Shown here in pieces: positions 8,851 to 16,797 of a stretch of DNA of 64,000 nucleotides. The notes under the pieces were generated by a model. That model did not search any database, was not told the origin of the DNA, and worked only from the letters and a program-made list of their open reading frames with translations. The stretch's first letter is position 1; every line of letters begins with the position of its first letter. The position numbers and the translations under genes are program-made. The stretch comes from Bacillus sp. SORGH_AS_0510 (GTDB taxonomy: Bacteria; Bacillota; Bacilli; Bacillales; Cytobacillaceae): positions 2,794,001 to 2,858,000 of the forward strand of contig NZ_JAUTAU010000001.1 in NCBI RefSeq assembly GCF_030818775.1. The letters are read 5' to 3'.

Positions 8851-8866
8851 TTCAGCTGCGATGCAT

Positions 8867-10501
8867 TTATTTTACCTGCCTATTAAGTTTTTCTAGTTCT
8901 TCTTCGATGGTCTTGATGTCAATTCGCTCAAATAACGGTTTTACATCCTTCACCGTCATAGGAGTGGATTCGATAAACGTCCAAGTAAATTCTTCCACAC
9001 CTAACAGATCCTTTATTTGATTACTTGAGAATGGCAAGAATGGAGCAAGTAATTGGGCGAGATTGATAATAATAAGGCTGCAATTGAAAAGTGTATGATC
9101 GCAGCCAACCGTATCCTCTTCCACCTGTTTCCACGGTTTTTGTTCATCAAAATATTTATTGGTGAACCTAACCAGATCAAATATCTCTTCTAACGCCTGT
9201 TTAAATTGACTCCGTTCGGTAAGCTGACCCACAGTCCCGTAAATATTTCTTATCTTTTTTTCAATGGTAGGATCCAGGAAACTTTGTGGTACCCTACCAT
9301 CATAATATTTCGCGATAAACTTCAAAGTCCGGTTTACGAGATTCCCATACCCACCTAACAATTCGGCATTATGACTATAGATAAACTCTCTCCAGGAAAA
9401 ATCCGTATCCCTATTTTCCGGAGCATTAATGGTTAAAAAATATCGAATGGAATCAGGATGATACTTATCTAAAACATCTGGTACCCATACAGCCCAGTTA
9501 CGGCTGGTGGAAATCTTTTTCTTTTCAAGTGTCAAATATTCGTTTGAAACAATATGATCCGGCAGCGCTGGGCTATTGATTCCCATAAGGATAGCCGGCC
9601 AAATGATACTGTGAAATGGAATATTATCTTTTCCGTGGACATAGTAAGTGGTCACATCTTTAGCCCAAAATATTGATTCGTCTTCCCCTGTTTCCAGCGC
9701 CCATCTTTTACTTGCGGAGTAATAACCAGAGAGCGCTTCGATCCAGACATAAATTTTTTTCGCTTCAAACCCTTCGACAGGTACACTAATTCCCCATTCA
9801 ATATCCCTTGAAACTGCTCGATCAAGCAAACCTTCATTGAGATATCTTTCTGTCAAATGGACTGCATTCTCACGCCATGCTCTATTTGCTTTTGCCTGGC
9901 TGACTACAGATTGAAGCTGCTCTTGAAACAAACTTAACGAAAAATAAAAGTGTTCCGTCCTTTTTACGGTTGGAGAATTTCCACATAACTTGCATTTTCT
10001 CTCTAATAAATCTAATGGATCTAATATAGTCGAGCAGTAATCACATTGGTCTCCTCGGGAAGATTGACCGCAATTAGGACATAATCCCTCCACATACCGG
10101 TCAGGGAGGAACTGGTCACAGGTTTCGCAAAAGGTTTGTTCTACTTCTTTTTTATAAATGTACCCATTTTCCAAAAGCTCGAGAAAGATTTCTTGTACAG
10201 TTTTGCGGTGGTGCTCAGTGTCTGTTCGGGTATAGCAATTATAGGAAAATCCCAATCGTTTAAAGTTATTTTCAAATTCTACGTGATACCGGTCAGCTAT
10301 TTCTCTTGGCGAGACACCTTCTTGTTTTGCTCTTATGGCAATGGGGGTTCCGTTGCAGTCACTCCCTGAAACATACAAGACCTGATCCCCTTTTTGCCTA
10401 TAATAACGGGCTAAAATATCCCCTGGCAGTAAACTTGCGATGTGACCTAAATGCAATGAGCCATTCGCGTATGGCCAAGCGCCTCCAATAAAAACATTCA
10501 T
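8867..10501 (-). CDS. metG: Methionyl-tRNA synthetase, short second-type enzyme
   Basis: Charges tRNA-Met in the cytoplasm using ATP. At 544 residues it lacks the C-terminal tRNA-binding extension of the roughly 660-residue housekeeping Bacillus enzyme. Visible features: ATP site [13 protein letters not shown] (near residue 9-21), zinc-knuckle cysteines CETC and CPNC, then CDYC and CKLC (residues 123-177), WIEALSGYY, and the KMSKS loop as KKISTSRN. The ATG at 10501 has AGGAGG upstream. A T-box leader precedes it, so it is induced when tRNA-Met is uncharged. I infer a second MetRS, since Bacillus relatives normally carry a longer essential one. Confidence 0.9.
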   Translation of the reverse strand: MNVFIGGAWPYANGSLHLGHIASLLPGDILARYYRQKGDQVLYVSGSDCNGTPIAIRAKQEGVSPREIADRYHVEFENNFKRLGFSYNCYTRTDTEHHRKTVQEIFLELLENGYIYKKEVEQTFCETCDQFLPDRYVEGLCPNCGQSSRGDQCDYCSTILDPLDLLERKCKLCGNSPTVKRTEHFYFSLSLFQEQLQSVVSQAKANRAWRENAVHLTERYLNEGLLDRAVSRDIEWGISVPVEGFEAKKIYVWIEALSGYYSASKRWALETGEDESIFWAKDVTTYYVHGKDNIPFHSIIWPAILMGINSPALPDHIVSNEYLTLEKKKISTSRNWAVWVPDVLDKYHPDSIRYFLTINAPENRDTDFSWREFIYSHNAELLGGYGNLVNRTLKFIAKYYDGRVPQSFLDPTIEKKIRNIYGTVGQLTERSQFKQALEEIFDLVRFTNKYFDEQKPWKQVEEDTVGCDHTLFNCSLIIINLAQLLAPFLPFSSNQIKDLLGVEEFTWTFIESTPMTVKDVKPLFERIDIKTIEEELEKLNRQVK

Positions 10502-10516
10502 TTACAATTCCTCCTT

Positions 10517-10848
10517 TTTTCTTGAAACAACAAAAAACCCCGCCCCTATCTATAAATAGATAAGGACGAGGTTGATTTTCTCGTGGTTCCACCTTAATTC
10601 ACCAAATGCTCACACAATTGGTCTCAACAAGTACGGAGCATTCATTTTAGATGCTCTTATACTGTGGTTTTGATAACGAGTACCCAAAACTCGTCGCAGC
10701 CTACTTATAACAAAAAAGTTACGTTCAATGCGAAGCTCAGAGGCCATTGTTCAAATGAGTATTTTTGCTTCTTCTCAGCTACCGAAGCTCTCTGTGAAAA
10801 ATAGAATCACTTTACTTTTCCTCATCATTGCCTAATTGCGGTTAAATT
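10517..10848 (-). promoter_or_regulatory. T-box riboswitch (tRNA-Met sensing)
   Basis: The minus strand carries the conserved T-box AAGGTGGAACCACG at 10595-10582 and then a GC-rich terminator hairpin with six T residues (10575-10532), just upstream of the synthetase. An ATG at 10747-10745, within the Stem I region after an AGAGAGCTTCGGTAGCTG stretch, is a fitting methionine specifier. Uncharged tRNA-Met pairing with the T-box would form the antiterminator and allow read-through. The specifier assignment is inferred from position; the T-box itself is plain. Confidence 0.9.
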
Positions 10849-10854
10849 GGATTT

Positions 10855-10883
10855 ATTATACAACAGAGAAAATAGACTGGCAA
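10855..10883 (-). promoter_or_regulatory. Sigma-A promoter of the T-box/metG unit
   Basis: TTGCCA at 10883-10878 and TATAAT at 10860-10855 on the minus strand are separated by exactly 17 bases. They lie about ten bases upstream of the leader start. Confidence 0.8.
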
Positions 10884-10893
10884 CCTTTTTTTT

Positions 10894-10987
10894 GGGGGAC
10901 AGTCCCCCGTTACTTTAAAGCTTCACTCTAGGTGGGGACAGTCCCCCACTTGTTTAATGCGTTACCCCGCCGGGGGACTGTCCCCCC
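10894..10987. repeat. Palindromic element, copy R5: three-arm composite
   Basis: Three arms (10894-10908, 10934-10947 and 10972-10986) enclose two centres, so two elements share the middle arm. The second centre is canonical (TAA, TGCG, TTA). The first has TAA, AGCT, TCA. The TCA still reads as a TGA stop from the other strand at the same distance from the arm. It lies between the metG promoter and the VOC gene. Confidence 0.9.
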
Positions 10988-11002
10988 ATCATCATAACTT
11001 TT

Positions 11003-11428
11003 CTACTCTTGCTTTTTTCCAAAATATGAATTTTGCAAAACGATTCTCCAGCCATCTGGATCCTCTATAGTTACTCCTGCATTTTTCCAATATGGATTTT
11101 CTGGTTCCACCTCGAAATAACCCATATCTCCCAAACGCTTAACAACTTGATCTCTCGCATCAAGATCTGGCATGTAAAAAACGAGCAAATTGTCTTCTGA
11201 TGGAGGCGGACATGGAACCGCGTCTTCATGCTGGGTAAACTCCAAATGATAGGTTGTATCCGGCAACCCTAACATCACCCCATCATACCCATTATGATTT
11301 TCAAAATGACCGACTACTTTTAATCCCAAACCATCACGATAAAATTCAACCACCTTTCGTAACTGATTCGTCGGCCGTGCAATTCTAAATTGAACCACTT
11401 GTAGTTGATCAGACCAAGCATGACTCAT
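11003..11428 (-). CDS. VOC-family (glyoxalase/bleomycin-resistance fold) protein
   Basis: A protein of 141 residues with the two beta-alpha-beta-beta-beta modules of the VOC fold. The first is VVQFRIARPTNQLRKVVEFYRDGLGL with HLEFTQHED; the second is LLVFYMPDLDARDQV with VTIEDPDGWRIVLQNS. Metal ligands would lie in the HLEF and terminal strands. The substrate is unknown. ATG at 11428 has GAGGTGAAAGG upstream, so the 20 residues before it are not included. Confidence 0.85.
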   Translation of the reverse strand: MSHAWSDQLQVVQFRIARPTNQLRKVVEFYRDGLGLKVVGHFENHNGYDGVMLGLPDTTYHLEFTQHEDAVPCPPPSEDNLLVFYMPDLDARDQVVKRLGDMGYFEVEPENPYWKNAGVTIEDPDGWRIVLQNSYFGKKQE

Positions 11429-11588
11429 ACCTTTCACCTCATTCATTTTACTTATATTCACTATAAGAATATTACCATTATTAAACAAACCCTGTAATCG
11501 ATTTTTAGTTTGATACTGTCTACAACTTTAGTCTTAATTTTCATAAAAAAATACGTCTCTACCAATAAGTAGAAACGCTAAGAAATCC

Positions 11589-12221
11589 TTATATTCTCCC
11601 AATATATTTGGGATCCCTAACAATTCCCGGCTGACCTGGAACCCAATTGGCAGGTACTCCCTCTTGCGTCCTTCTAGCATGTTGAATTCCCTGGAGGATG
11701 CGCAAAATTTCATACACATTTCTCCCTACCTCCAAAGGGTAGACCATTTTTGTAACAATCGTACCATCTGGGTCCACAATAACTGTTGCCCTAAAGGTTG
11801 AACCTAAGTTTTCATTCAGTACTCGGTATGCCTTACTAATTTCAAGATTTCGATCACTCAACAGCGGAAATTTCACCTTCGATGCTGAAGGAGACACCTC
11901 TGTAAATACCTTATGAGCATACACACTGTCAGTACTAATACCTAATACTTCAGCGTCTATTACTTTCAATTGATCATGAATAGCAGCGACCGCTGCCAAT
12001 TCTGTCGGTCAAACGAATGTAAAGTCACTTCCGTAAAAAAATAAAATTACCCATTGCCCACGATAACTTTCAAGACTAACCGCTTTTATTTTTTTCTCTA
12101 CATTATCGTAAGCTTCTGCCGTAAATAATGGAGCAATATCCATCGTTTGTGCACAGCTAGGAAGATGGCATCCATCCTGATGACTTCTAAAATCCACTAA
12201 CCCACCCCCATTTGAACTCAT
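11589..12221 (-). CDS. prxU: Selenocysteine-containing peroxiredoxin (in-frame TGA read as Sec71)
   Basis: Reduces peroxides through the peroxidatic residue. The frame runs MSSNGGG to GRI with one TGA at 12011-12009, inside the active-site signature DFTFV-[TGA]-PTE, where 2-Cys peroxiredoxins have Cys. Read as selenocysteine, it gives 210 residues. A 7 bp hairpin with loop GGTC starts 11 bases after the TGA (11998-11981), fitting bacterial SECIS. The C-terminal resolving Cys (family VCPANW) is Val here; a CHLPSC segment near residues 18-23 might resolve instead, which is inference. The ATG at 12221 has no clear ribosome binding site; a GTG at 12197 behind GGGGGTGG is an alternative. It is divergent from a MarR gene with an operator between them. 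Confidence 0.85.
11981..11998 (-). promoter_or_regulatory. Bacterial SECIS-like hairpin in the peroxiredoxin gene
   Basis: On the coding strand TGGCAGC pairs with GCTGCTA over the loop GGTC. The loop begins 18 bases after the TGA and has G at its first two positions. Both match what SelB recognises in bacterial selenoprotein mRNAs. Confidence 0.7.
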
Positions 12222-12304
12222 GCTTTTTGTATTGTATGTTTAGTTTATTGTCCAGTTGAATAATTTAATGGTAAATTATTTTTTACTAAAAATAATATTT
12301 TACA

Positions 12305-12342
12305 TTGTTTTATTTATAAATTAGTAATAAAATAATTACTAA
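12305..12342 (+). promoter_or_regulatory. Promoter with overlapping MarR-type operator
   Basis: TTGTTT at 12305 and TAAAAT at 12328, 17 bases apart, form a promoter for the MarR gene. The -10 lies inside an inverted repeat, TTAGTAAT (12321-12328) and ATTACTAA (12335-12342). A bound dimer would cover the -10 box. The divergent peroxiredoxin gene starts 100 bases away and may share the site. Confidence 0.7.
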
Positions 12343-12359
12343 ACAAAGGAGGTTTATCA

Positions 12360-12794
12360 GTGATTAACGATATTGCAAAAGAATACCTGGCTCTGATTCC
12401 TAACCTTTTTGGAAGTTTTAAAGAACTGAACAAGGGATCAGTAAACCTATCACACATGCAGAATCACGTGGTCGAATTTATGTATATGCAACAGAGACCT
12501 TTGAACATTAAAGAAATCAGCTCTGGTCTTAATATCGCAAAGCAACAACTAACAAATATCATTAGTGACTTAGAAGCAGGAGGCTACTTGAGTAAGGTGC
12601 CTGACACCAAAGACAAACGAGCGGTACTGGTGTCCCTAACCCCAAAAGGGAAAGAAATTGAGGAAAAAAAGTGGACCGAAATTTATCAAAAATTCAGCCA
12701 TAATCTAGCAAAATTAACCGACGAAGATCAGCTCGATTTAAGCTTCGCTCTTCATAAAGTGAATGTATTATTTAAAAAAATGGAGGAATCATGA
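12360..12794 (+). CDS. MarR-family transcriptional regulator
   Basis: A 144-residue winged-helix regulator. The helix-turn-helix is LNIKEISSGLNIAKQQLTNI with the wing KVPDTKDKRAVLVSLTPKG. It has no cysteine, so it is not a Cys-based OhrR-type redox sensor despite its place next to a peroxiredoxin. Start is GTG at 12360, seven bases after AAAGGAGG. Its stop overlaps the start of a small membrane protein gene. It likely represses its own promoter through the palindrome just upstream. Confidence 0.85.
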   Translation: MINDIAKEYLALIPNLFGSFKELNKGSVNLSHMQNHVVEFMYMQQRPLNIKEISSGLNIAKQQLTNIISDLEAGGYLSKVPDTKDKRAVLVSLTPKGKEIEEKKWTEIYQKFSHNLAKLTDEDQLDLSFALHKVNVLFKKMEES

Positions 12795-12961
12795 TGAGTC
12801 AAAGAGAACGAGTGACTATCTTAGTTATCGGTGTCATCATAGGCATAGTGATGGGTTTGATTTTTAAAGATATGTACAAATGTTTAATTACAGGAATAAT
12901 AACAGCCTCAACAATTATGGTAATAAAGAGTCAGCAAGCAAAGAAAACTCTTAAAAAATAA
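12791..12961 (+). CDS. Small single- or double-span membrane protein
   Basis: A 56-residue open frame starting at the ATG (12791) that overlaps the MarR stop as ATGA, with GGAGG six bases upstream. It is hydrophobic throughout its centre: VTILVIGVIIGIVMGLIF, then CLITGIITASTIMVI, then a Lys-rich tail. The overlap, ribosome binding site and downstream terminator support it as a translationally coupled real gene. I know of no function. Confidence 0.7.
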   Translation: MMSQRERVTILVIGVIIGIVMGLIFKDMYKCLITGIITASTIMVIKSQQAKKTLKK

Positions 12962-12972
12962 TGCTTTTACAC

Positions 12973-12997
12973 AAAGAACCCTCTTCGGTTCTTTTTT
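12973..12997 (+). terminator. Rho-independent terminator of the MarR unit
   Basis: AAAGAACC and GGTTCTTT form an 8 bp stem over a six-base loop, ending in a run of T. Confidence 0.85.
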
Positions 12998-13101
12998 ATT
13001 TGGTTACTAGCCATAGACGTAAGCCGTTACAGAGTGTCTTATTGCCACATTTATTATAGTAATTGTAAAAAACATGAATTTGACCAAGTGGAGGAATCAT
13101 T

Positions 13102-13719
13102 GTGGCATCAAAAAAGAAAGACAAGTTCTTTACTTATTTAATGAACCTTTCCTTAAACCTCAAGGAGAGTGTAAACTACTTTGCTGACTACGAAATCAAT
13201 GATGAAAATGATTTAAAAATTTTTTCAAACAAAATGAAAGAATTTGAAATCAATGGAGATATAGTAGTTCATGATTTGATTAAAGACTTGAATACAGTAT
13301 TCATTACTCCTCTTGAACGAGAAGATATTTTATCACTCTCTCTTAGGATGGATGATATTTTAGACGGTTTAGAACATACCGCTGCTCATTTTGAGATGTA
13401 TTCTATTTTGAAAAAGGACAAGTTTATGCTTAATTTTATAGAAGCAATCAAAAGTTGTGTGTACGAAATTGATCTAGCGATTACCCTCTTATCTGCCAAA
13501 CGATTAAAAGATATTAGAGAACATGTATTAAAAATTAAAGAATTTGAATCTACCTGTGACCACATCCTACGCGGCTCCATTAAACAGTTATTCACCATGG
13601 AAAATGACCCCATCCATATCATTCAATACAAATCCATTTATGAAGGACTAGAAGAAATTTCTGACAGCTGCCAAGCCGTGGCCAATATGTTTGACACCAT
13701 AATTATGAAAAATGATTAA
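13102..13719 (+). CDS. DUF47 (PhoU-like, YkaA-type) protein
   Basis: A 205-residue all-helical protein of the DUF47/PhoU-like family, whose members usually sit beside a Pit-type phosphate transporter and tune its activity. Family hallmarks are FEINGDIVVHDLIKDLNTVFITPLEREDI and LSLRMDDILDGLEHTAAHFEMY. Start is GTG at 13102 behind GGAGGAATC. Here it has no pit gene next to it and ends at its own terminator, so a phosphate role is only inferred from the family. Confidence 0.85.
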   Translation: MASKKKDKFFTYLMNLSLNLKESVNYFADYEINDENDLKIFSNKMKEFEINGDIVVHDLIKDLNTVFITPLEREDILSLSLRMDDILDGLEHTAAHFEMYSILKKDKFMLNFIEAIKSCVYEIDLAITLLSAKRLKDIREHVLKIKEFESTCDHILRGSIKQLFTMENDPIHIIQYKSIYEGLEEISDSCQAVANMFDTIIMKND

Positions 13720-13727
13720 TAAAAACG

Positions 13728-13757
13728 ATACGGGACAGATAAACTGTCCCATACGTT
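13728..13757. terminator. Terminator between convergent genes
   Basis: GGGACAG (13732-13738), a five-base loop, and CTGTCCC (13744-13750), then GTTTTA. It serves the DUF47 gene and abuts the stop of the small gene on the other strand. The GGGACAG stem resembles but is not a copy of the dispersed element. Confidence 0.75.
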
Positions 13758-13880
13758 TTACTTGTTCACATCTCTTTGTGCATTTAACGCTTTCTTTTCA
13801 AGACCATTTGCATTTTCCTGAGCAAACTCTACATCAGCTTTTGGTAGAGCCTTGTTTTTATCCTTTTTATTCTTAGCCAT
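13758..13880 (-). CDS. Small basic hypothetical protein, spore-protein-like composition
   Basis: A 40-residue frame not in the usual size range for gene callers, from ATG at 13880 to TAA at 13758, with GGGAGGG seven bases upstream. The product is very hydrophilic: Lys-rich MAKNKKDKNK, then DVEFAQENANGLEKKALNAQR. Size and composition resemble small Bacillus spore proteins (SASP- or YfhD-like), but I cannot assign a family. The strong ribosome binding site and flanking terminators argue that it is real. Confidence 0.6.
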   Translation of the reverse strand: MAKNKKDKNKALPKADVEFAQENANGLEKKALNAQRDVNK

Positions 13881-13954
13881 ACAGAAACCCTCCCTTACCA
13901 TGAAAATTTGCCATACACAATTTTAGTTTGCTTACTTTTAAAATGACTATGTAA

Positions 13955-13995
13955 AAAATAAGACAAGCTGCTTGAAATAGCGCTTGTCTTATTTT
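13955..13995 (-). terminator. Terminator after the AAA ATPase gene
   Basis: AAAATAAGACAAGC pairs with GCTTGTCTTATTTT over 13 bases. On the minus strand it ends in six T residues, 60 bases past the ATPase stop. Confidence 0.85.
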
Positions 13996-14057
13996 CTATT
14001 CCCCTTCCATTTTTAAAAAAGTCAGAGGCAAAATACCACTGACTCGATGAGAATACC

Positions 14058-15350
14058 TTAATAGTCATCATCAAAATTAGAAAAACCAATCGATGAAGCA
14101 TGAGCTTCTTCCCACTCCTGCTTCTGTTGTTTTTTCTGAATATCTTTTAATTCTGCGCAAAGTCTAAACACATCTACTTGCTGTTCATAATGCCATTCGA
14201 GCGCAATAGAAGTATATAATTCATTTAGCTGCGCATAGGAAAAATCCTTCGTAGACTGAATGACTTCCTGTAACTCTTCCGCAGAAAGTATTTGATCAAT
14301 TTTTTTGCTAAGTAAATACTGATGGCGAAGCTCTTTCGTTGGTACCTTAATCTCGTAAGCACGATCAAAACGACCCGAACGGTTCATCAACGCTGGATCA
14401 ATTTTTTCAGGATAATTCGTTGTCCCAATGATAAAGATCCCTTCCTTTGATGTTGCCCCGTCTAGCACATTAAGGAAAACTGAACGAACACTGGCAGGCA
14501 TCGAATCAATATCCTCAATCACCAATACTAATGGCGCTAATTTTAGAATTGACTTAAATACCTCTTTAATTGTATAACTCGATGTAAATTCTGTAATCTG
14601 CCAATAGGCAACTGGCGCATGAATGCTGCTGGCGATCGATTTCACGAGCGTTGTCTTCCCATTCCCTGGCCTACCGTAAAGCAGAATCCCTCTTTTATAA
14701 GGGATATCATACTTCTTGAAAAATTGTCCCTCTTCTAAAAAGAATTCATCAATGGAGCGGTAAATCTCTCGCTTCATTGTCTCCTCTAAAAACACATCTT
14801 CCCGATTTACCATCGTAGTAATACTATCAATCTCTGTTTCTACCCCTTCTTCTGTATCAGTAAAAACAGTGATATAGTTTTTAATATAGTCTCTTTTTCG
14901 TTTAAGAACATACTGCAAAAATGAAATCATGCACGCATCATTTTTAGCAAAAATAAAATCACGGGTCATTTCTCCGTCACTTTGATAGATTAAAAGCTTT
15001 CCAAGGGCAACTTCATAATTCGGATAATAAAATAGACCATTATTAATCCGTGGTTTGACGATGAACTCCATCGCTTTATCGTTATGGTTAGACGAAATCG
15101 TTCTCGTTTCCCCTTCTTTGTAGATATGACAAATAAGCTGAACCTCTGAAGATTCCTCCTTTAAGTCCTCTTCAAGGATATCCCAGATCTCATTCGATGT
15201 ATCTTCATCAGAATACATCTGAAAATCAATTCCCACTTCGTTATGAAGCTTGTCTTGAAGCGTAGACACAACTTTTCCATAATCATAATAGTATGGTAAT
15301 GATTTTCGCGCCATTTCTTTTGTGTCAAACAAAACATTTATATTTTTCAT
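14058..15350 (-). CDS. BCS1-like AAA+ ATPase
   Basis: A 430-residue protein. Residues 1-190 are an uncharacterised N-terminal domain. From about 200 comes one AAA module: Walker A GRPGNGKTT (near 228), Walker B PLVLVIEDIDS (near 268), the sensor-1 strand GIFIIGTTNYPE and the arginine-finger region NRSGRFDRAYE. This arrangement fits the BCS1-type branch of AAA ATPases, which remodel or translocate folded proteins. The bacterial role is unknown. It starts at 15350, 13 bases past the stop of the DUF1801 gene, so the two form an operon. Confidence 0.85.
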   Translation of the reverse strand: MKNINVLFDTKEMARKSLPYYYDYGKVVSTLQDKLHNEVGIDFQMYSDEDTSNEIWDILEEDLKEESSEVQLICHIYKEGETRTISSNHNDKAMEFIVKPRINNGLFYYPNYEVALGKLLIYQSDGEMTRDFIFAKNDACMISFLQYVLKRKRDYIKNYITVFTDTEEGVETEIDSITTMVNREDVFLEETMKREIYRSIDEFFLEEGQFFKKYDIPYKRGILLYGRPGNGKTTLVKSIASSIHAPVAYWQITEFTSSYTIKEVFKSILKLAPLVLVIEDIDSMPASVRSVFLNVLDGATSKEGIFIIGTTNYPEKIDPALMNRSGRFDRAYEIKVPTKELRHQYLLSKKIDQILSAEELQEVIQSTKDFSYAQLNELYTSIALEWHYEQQVDVFRLCAELKDIQKKQQKQEWEEAHASSIGFSNFDDDY

Positions 15351-15363
15351 CTAAGTCTCCTTA

Positions 15364-15786
15364 TCATTGTTTTGGATAAGTTGCTTGCAAAAAAGCAACA
15401 GATTGCTTGATTAACGCTTTTAACACCTCAACATCAATATCTGCAACTTTATTCACGTACACACACGCCTTACCCGATGTATGCTTTCCAAAATCTTTTA
15501 ATAATTGTTCTCTCTTTGTATCGCCTGTGGCAAAATACAAACTGATTTTTGCTTTTCTTGGTGAAAAACCTACTAGTGGTGCATCACCTTCATGTCCAGA
15601 ATCATATTTATAATGGTACGAGCCAAATCCAATAATACTCGGTCCCCACATCTTTGCCGGATAGCCAGTAGTTTCTGTAAATATATCTAATAGTTTATAG
15701 GCATCTTCACGTTTCTTTGGACTTTCAACTTGTTCAATAAATTCAATGACACTATTGTCGGTTTCTTTAGTTTTTAATTCATACAT
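15364..15786 (-). CDS. DUF1801-domain protein (YdhG-like)
   Basis: A 140-residue protein of the DUF1801/YdhG fold family. The usual segments are present: KREDAYKLLDIFTETTGYPAKMWGPSIIGFGSY, APLVGFSPRKAKISLYF, FGKHTSGKACVYVNKVADID and the final helix VLKALIKQSVAFLQA. Function is unknown for the family. AGGAGG precedes the ATG at 15786. It leads the two-gene unit with the AAA ATPase. Confidence 0.85.
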   Translation of the reverse strand: MYELKTKETDNSVIEFIEQVESPKKREDAYKLLDIFTETTGYPAKMWGPSIIGFGSYHYKYDSGHEGDAPLVGFSPRKAKISLYFATGDTKREQLLKDFGKHTSGKACVYVNKVADIDVEVLKALIKQSVAFLQATYPKQ

Positions 15787-15932
15787 AGCAAAAACCTCCT
15801 TTTTCCATAATTACCATTATAATAATTATGGTCACACTTAATACTACGCCATAAAAAGGATTTTTCCTTCTTTATTGTAACATTTGAAACAAAAGGTTTC
15901 TTTGGACGTCTATTAAAGTAGGAGGTGGTATT

Positions 15933-16646
15933 TTGAGGAAATTAGTAAGCATGATTTCACTATTGTTTATAGTGTTCTTAACTGGTTGCCAGACAAATCA
16001 AGGCATAGTCATTGATTGGGTTGATTTTGTAAAATGGGAAGGAACCATGTATGACGGAATATATTCCGCTGCGATTTCGGATGAAAAGTTCATCGGGAAG
16101 AAAATAGGTGAGGTGAAATTTAGGGTCTCAGACAATGTTTCCGACCCCGAATATAAAGTGAAAAATGGAGATGCTGCTTTTCACGAAAAAGGGACAGACA
16201 TCTTTTCTGTAAAGGGGTATCCAAATCTAATCGCCTTAAAGTCATCTACAGCCGTTCACCAATATCAGCTTTATTATTCAAGGGAAAAAACTCAGTACAA
16301 ATGGCACTACGATGACCTTCCCCTCGAAAAAGTAAATAAAATTGAAATCTATCAGGCCTATACAACAGAAGGAAACAAGCGGATTTCGGAAATAACTAAA
16401 GTAGAAGAGGTTTCCCGCTTCATTGAAATATTGAAAAATAGTAAAGACTCCCCTAGCTTCGAACCAAACACAGAAAAAGGAGACCCTGTCTATTATAAAA
16501 TGGTCCTCTATACAGAAGACCCTGTCGCCTACATGTACGACTTTATGTACGACGGCCAAACATACTACTGGCATCCCTCCGAAACAGGCATATTAGCCAA
16601 TGACATGCAAACCTTTATTCATGGGGACAGTCCCCCGCCGCAGTAA
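15933..16646 (+). CDS. Lipoprotein of unknown function with repeat-encoded C-terminus
   Basis: A 237-residue exported lipoprotein. The signal peptide MRKLVSMISLLFIVFLTGC ends in the lipobox LTGC, so Cys19 is lipidated and the protein stays on the outer face of the membrane. The rest is soluble with no motif I recognise. Start is TTG at 15933 behind AGGAGGTGG. The last seven residues (GDSPPPQ) and the TAA come from repeat copy R6, as in the acetyltransferase ending at 6403. Confidence 0.8.
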   Translation: MRKLVSMISLLFIVFLTGCQTNQGIVIDWVDFVKWEGTMYDGIYSAAISDEKFIGKKIGEVKFRVSDNVSDPEYKVKNGDAAFHEKGTDIFSVKGYPNLIALKSSTAVHQYQLYYSREKTQYKWHYDDLPLEKVNKIEIYQAYTTEGNKRISEITKVEEVSRFIEILKNSKDSPSFEPNTEKGDPVYYKMVLYTEDPVAYMYDFMYDGQTYYWHPSETGILANDMQTFIHGDSPPPQ

Positions 16647-16674
16647 AGCATTACCGCGCTGGGGGACTGTCCCC
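16623..16674. repeat. Palindromic GGGGACAGTCCCC element, copy R6
   Basis: Arms at 16623-16636 and 16661-16674 with the centre TAA, AGCA, TTA between seven-base variable parts. The left arm and the TAA form the end of the lipoprotein gene. It is the last copy in the window. Confidence 0.95.
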
Positions 16675-16797
16675 TAATATGTATTCGTCGCGATTTGCTT
16701 TCTCAATATTGCACCTAACAAAACAATAGTATATTGTGGTATTCGGTGATATGGTTCATCAACTTAAACCATTAACTGATTGTTGGAGGTAATTTCT

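Noticed and set aside
12596..12608. GGTGCCTGACACC inside the MarR gene considered as a mobile palindrome
   Set aside because: It encodes the conserved wing (Lys-Val-Pro-Asp-Thr) of MarR proteins, so the match to the intergenic copy at 38305 is probably chance.
13895..14101. 68-codon minus-strand frame overlapping the AAA ATPase 3' end
   Set aside because: It runs through the terminator hairpin and has no ribosome binding site.
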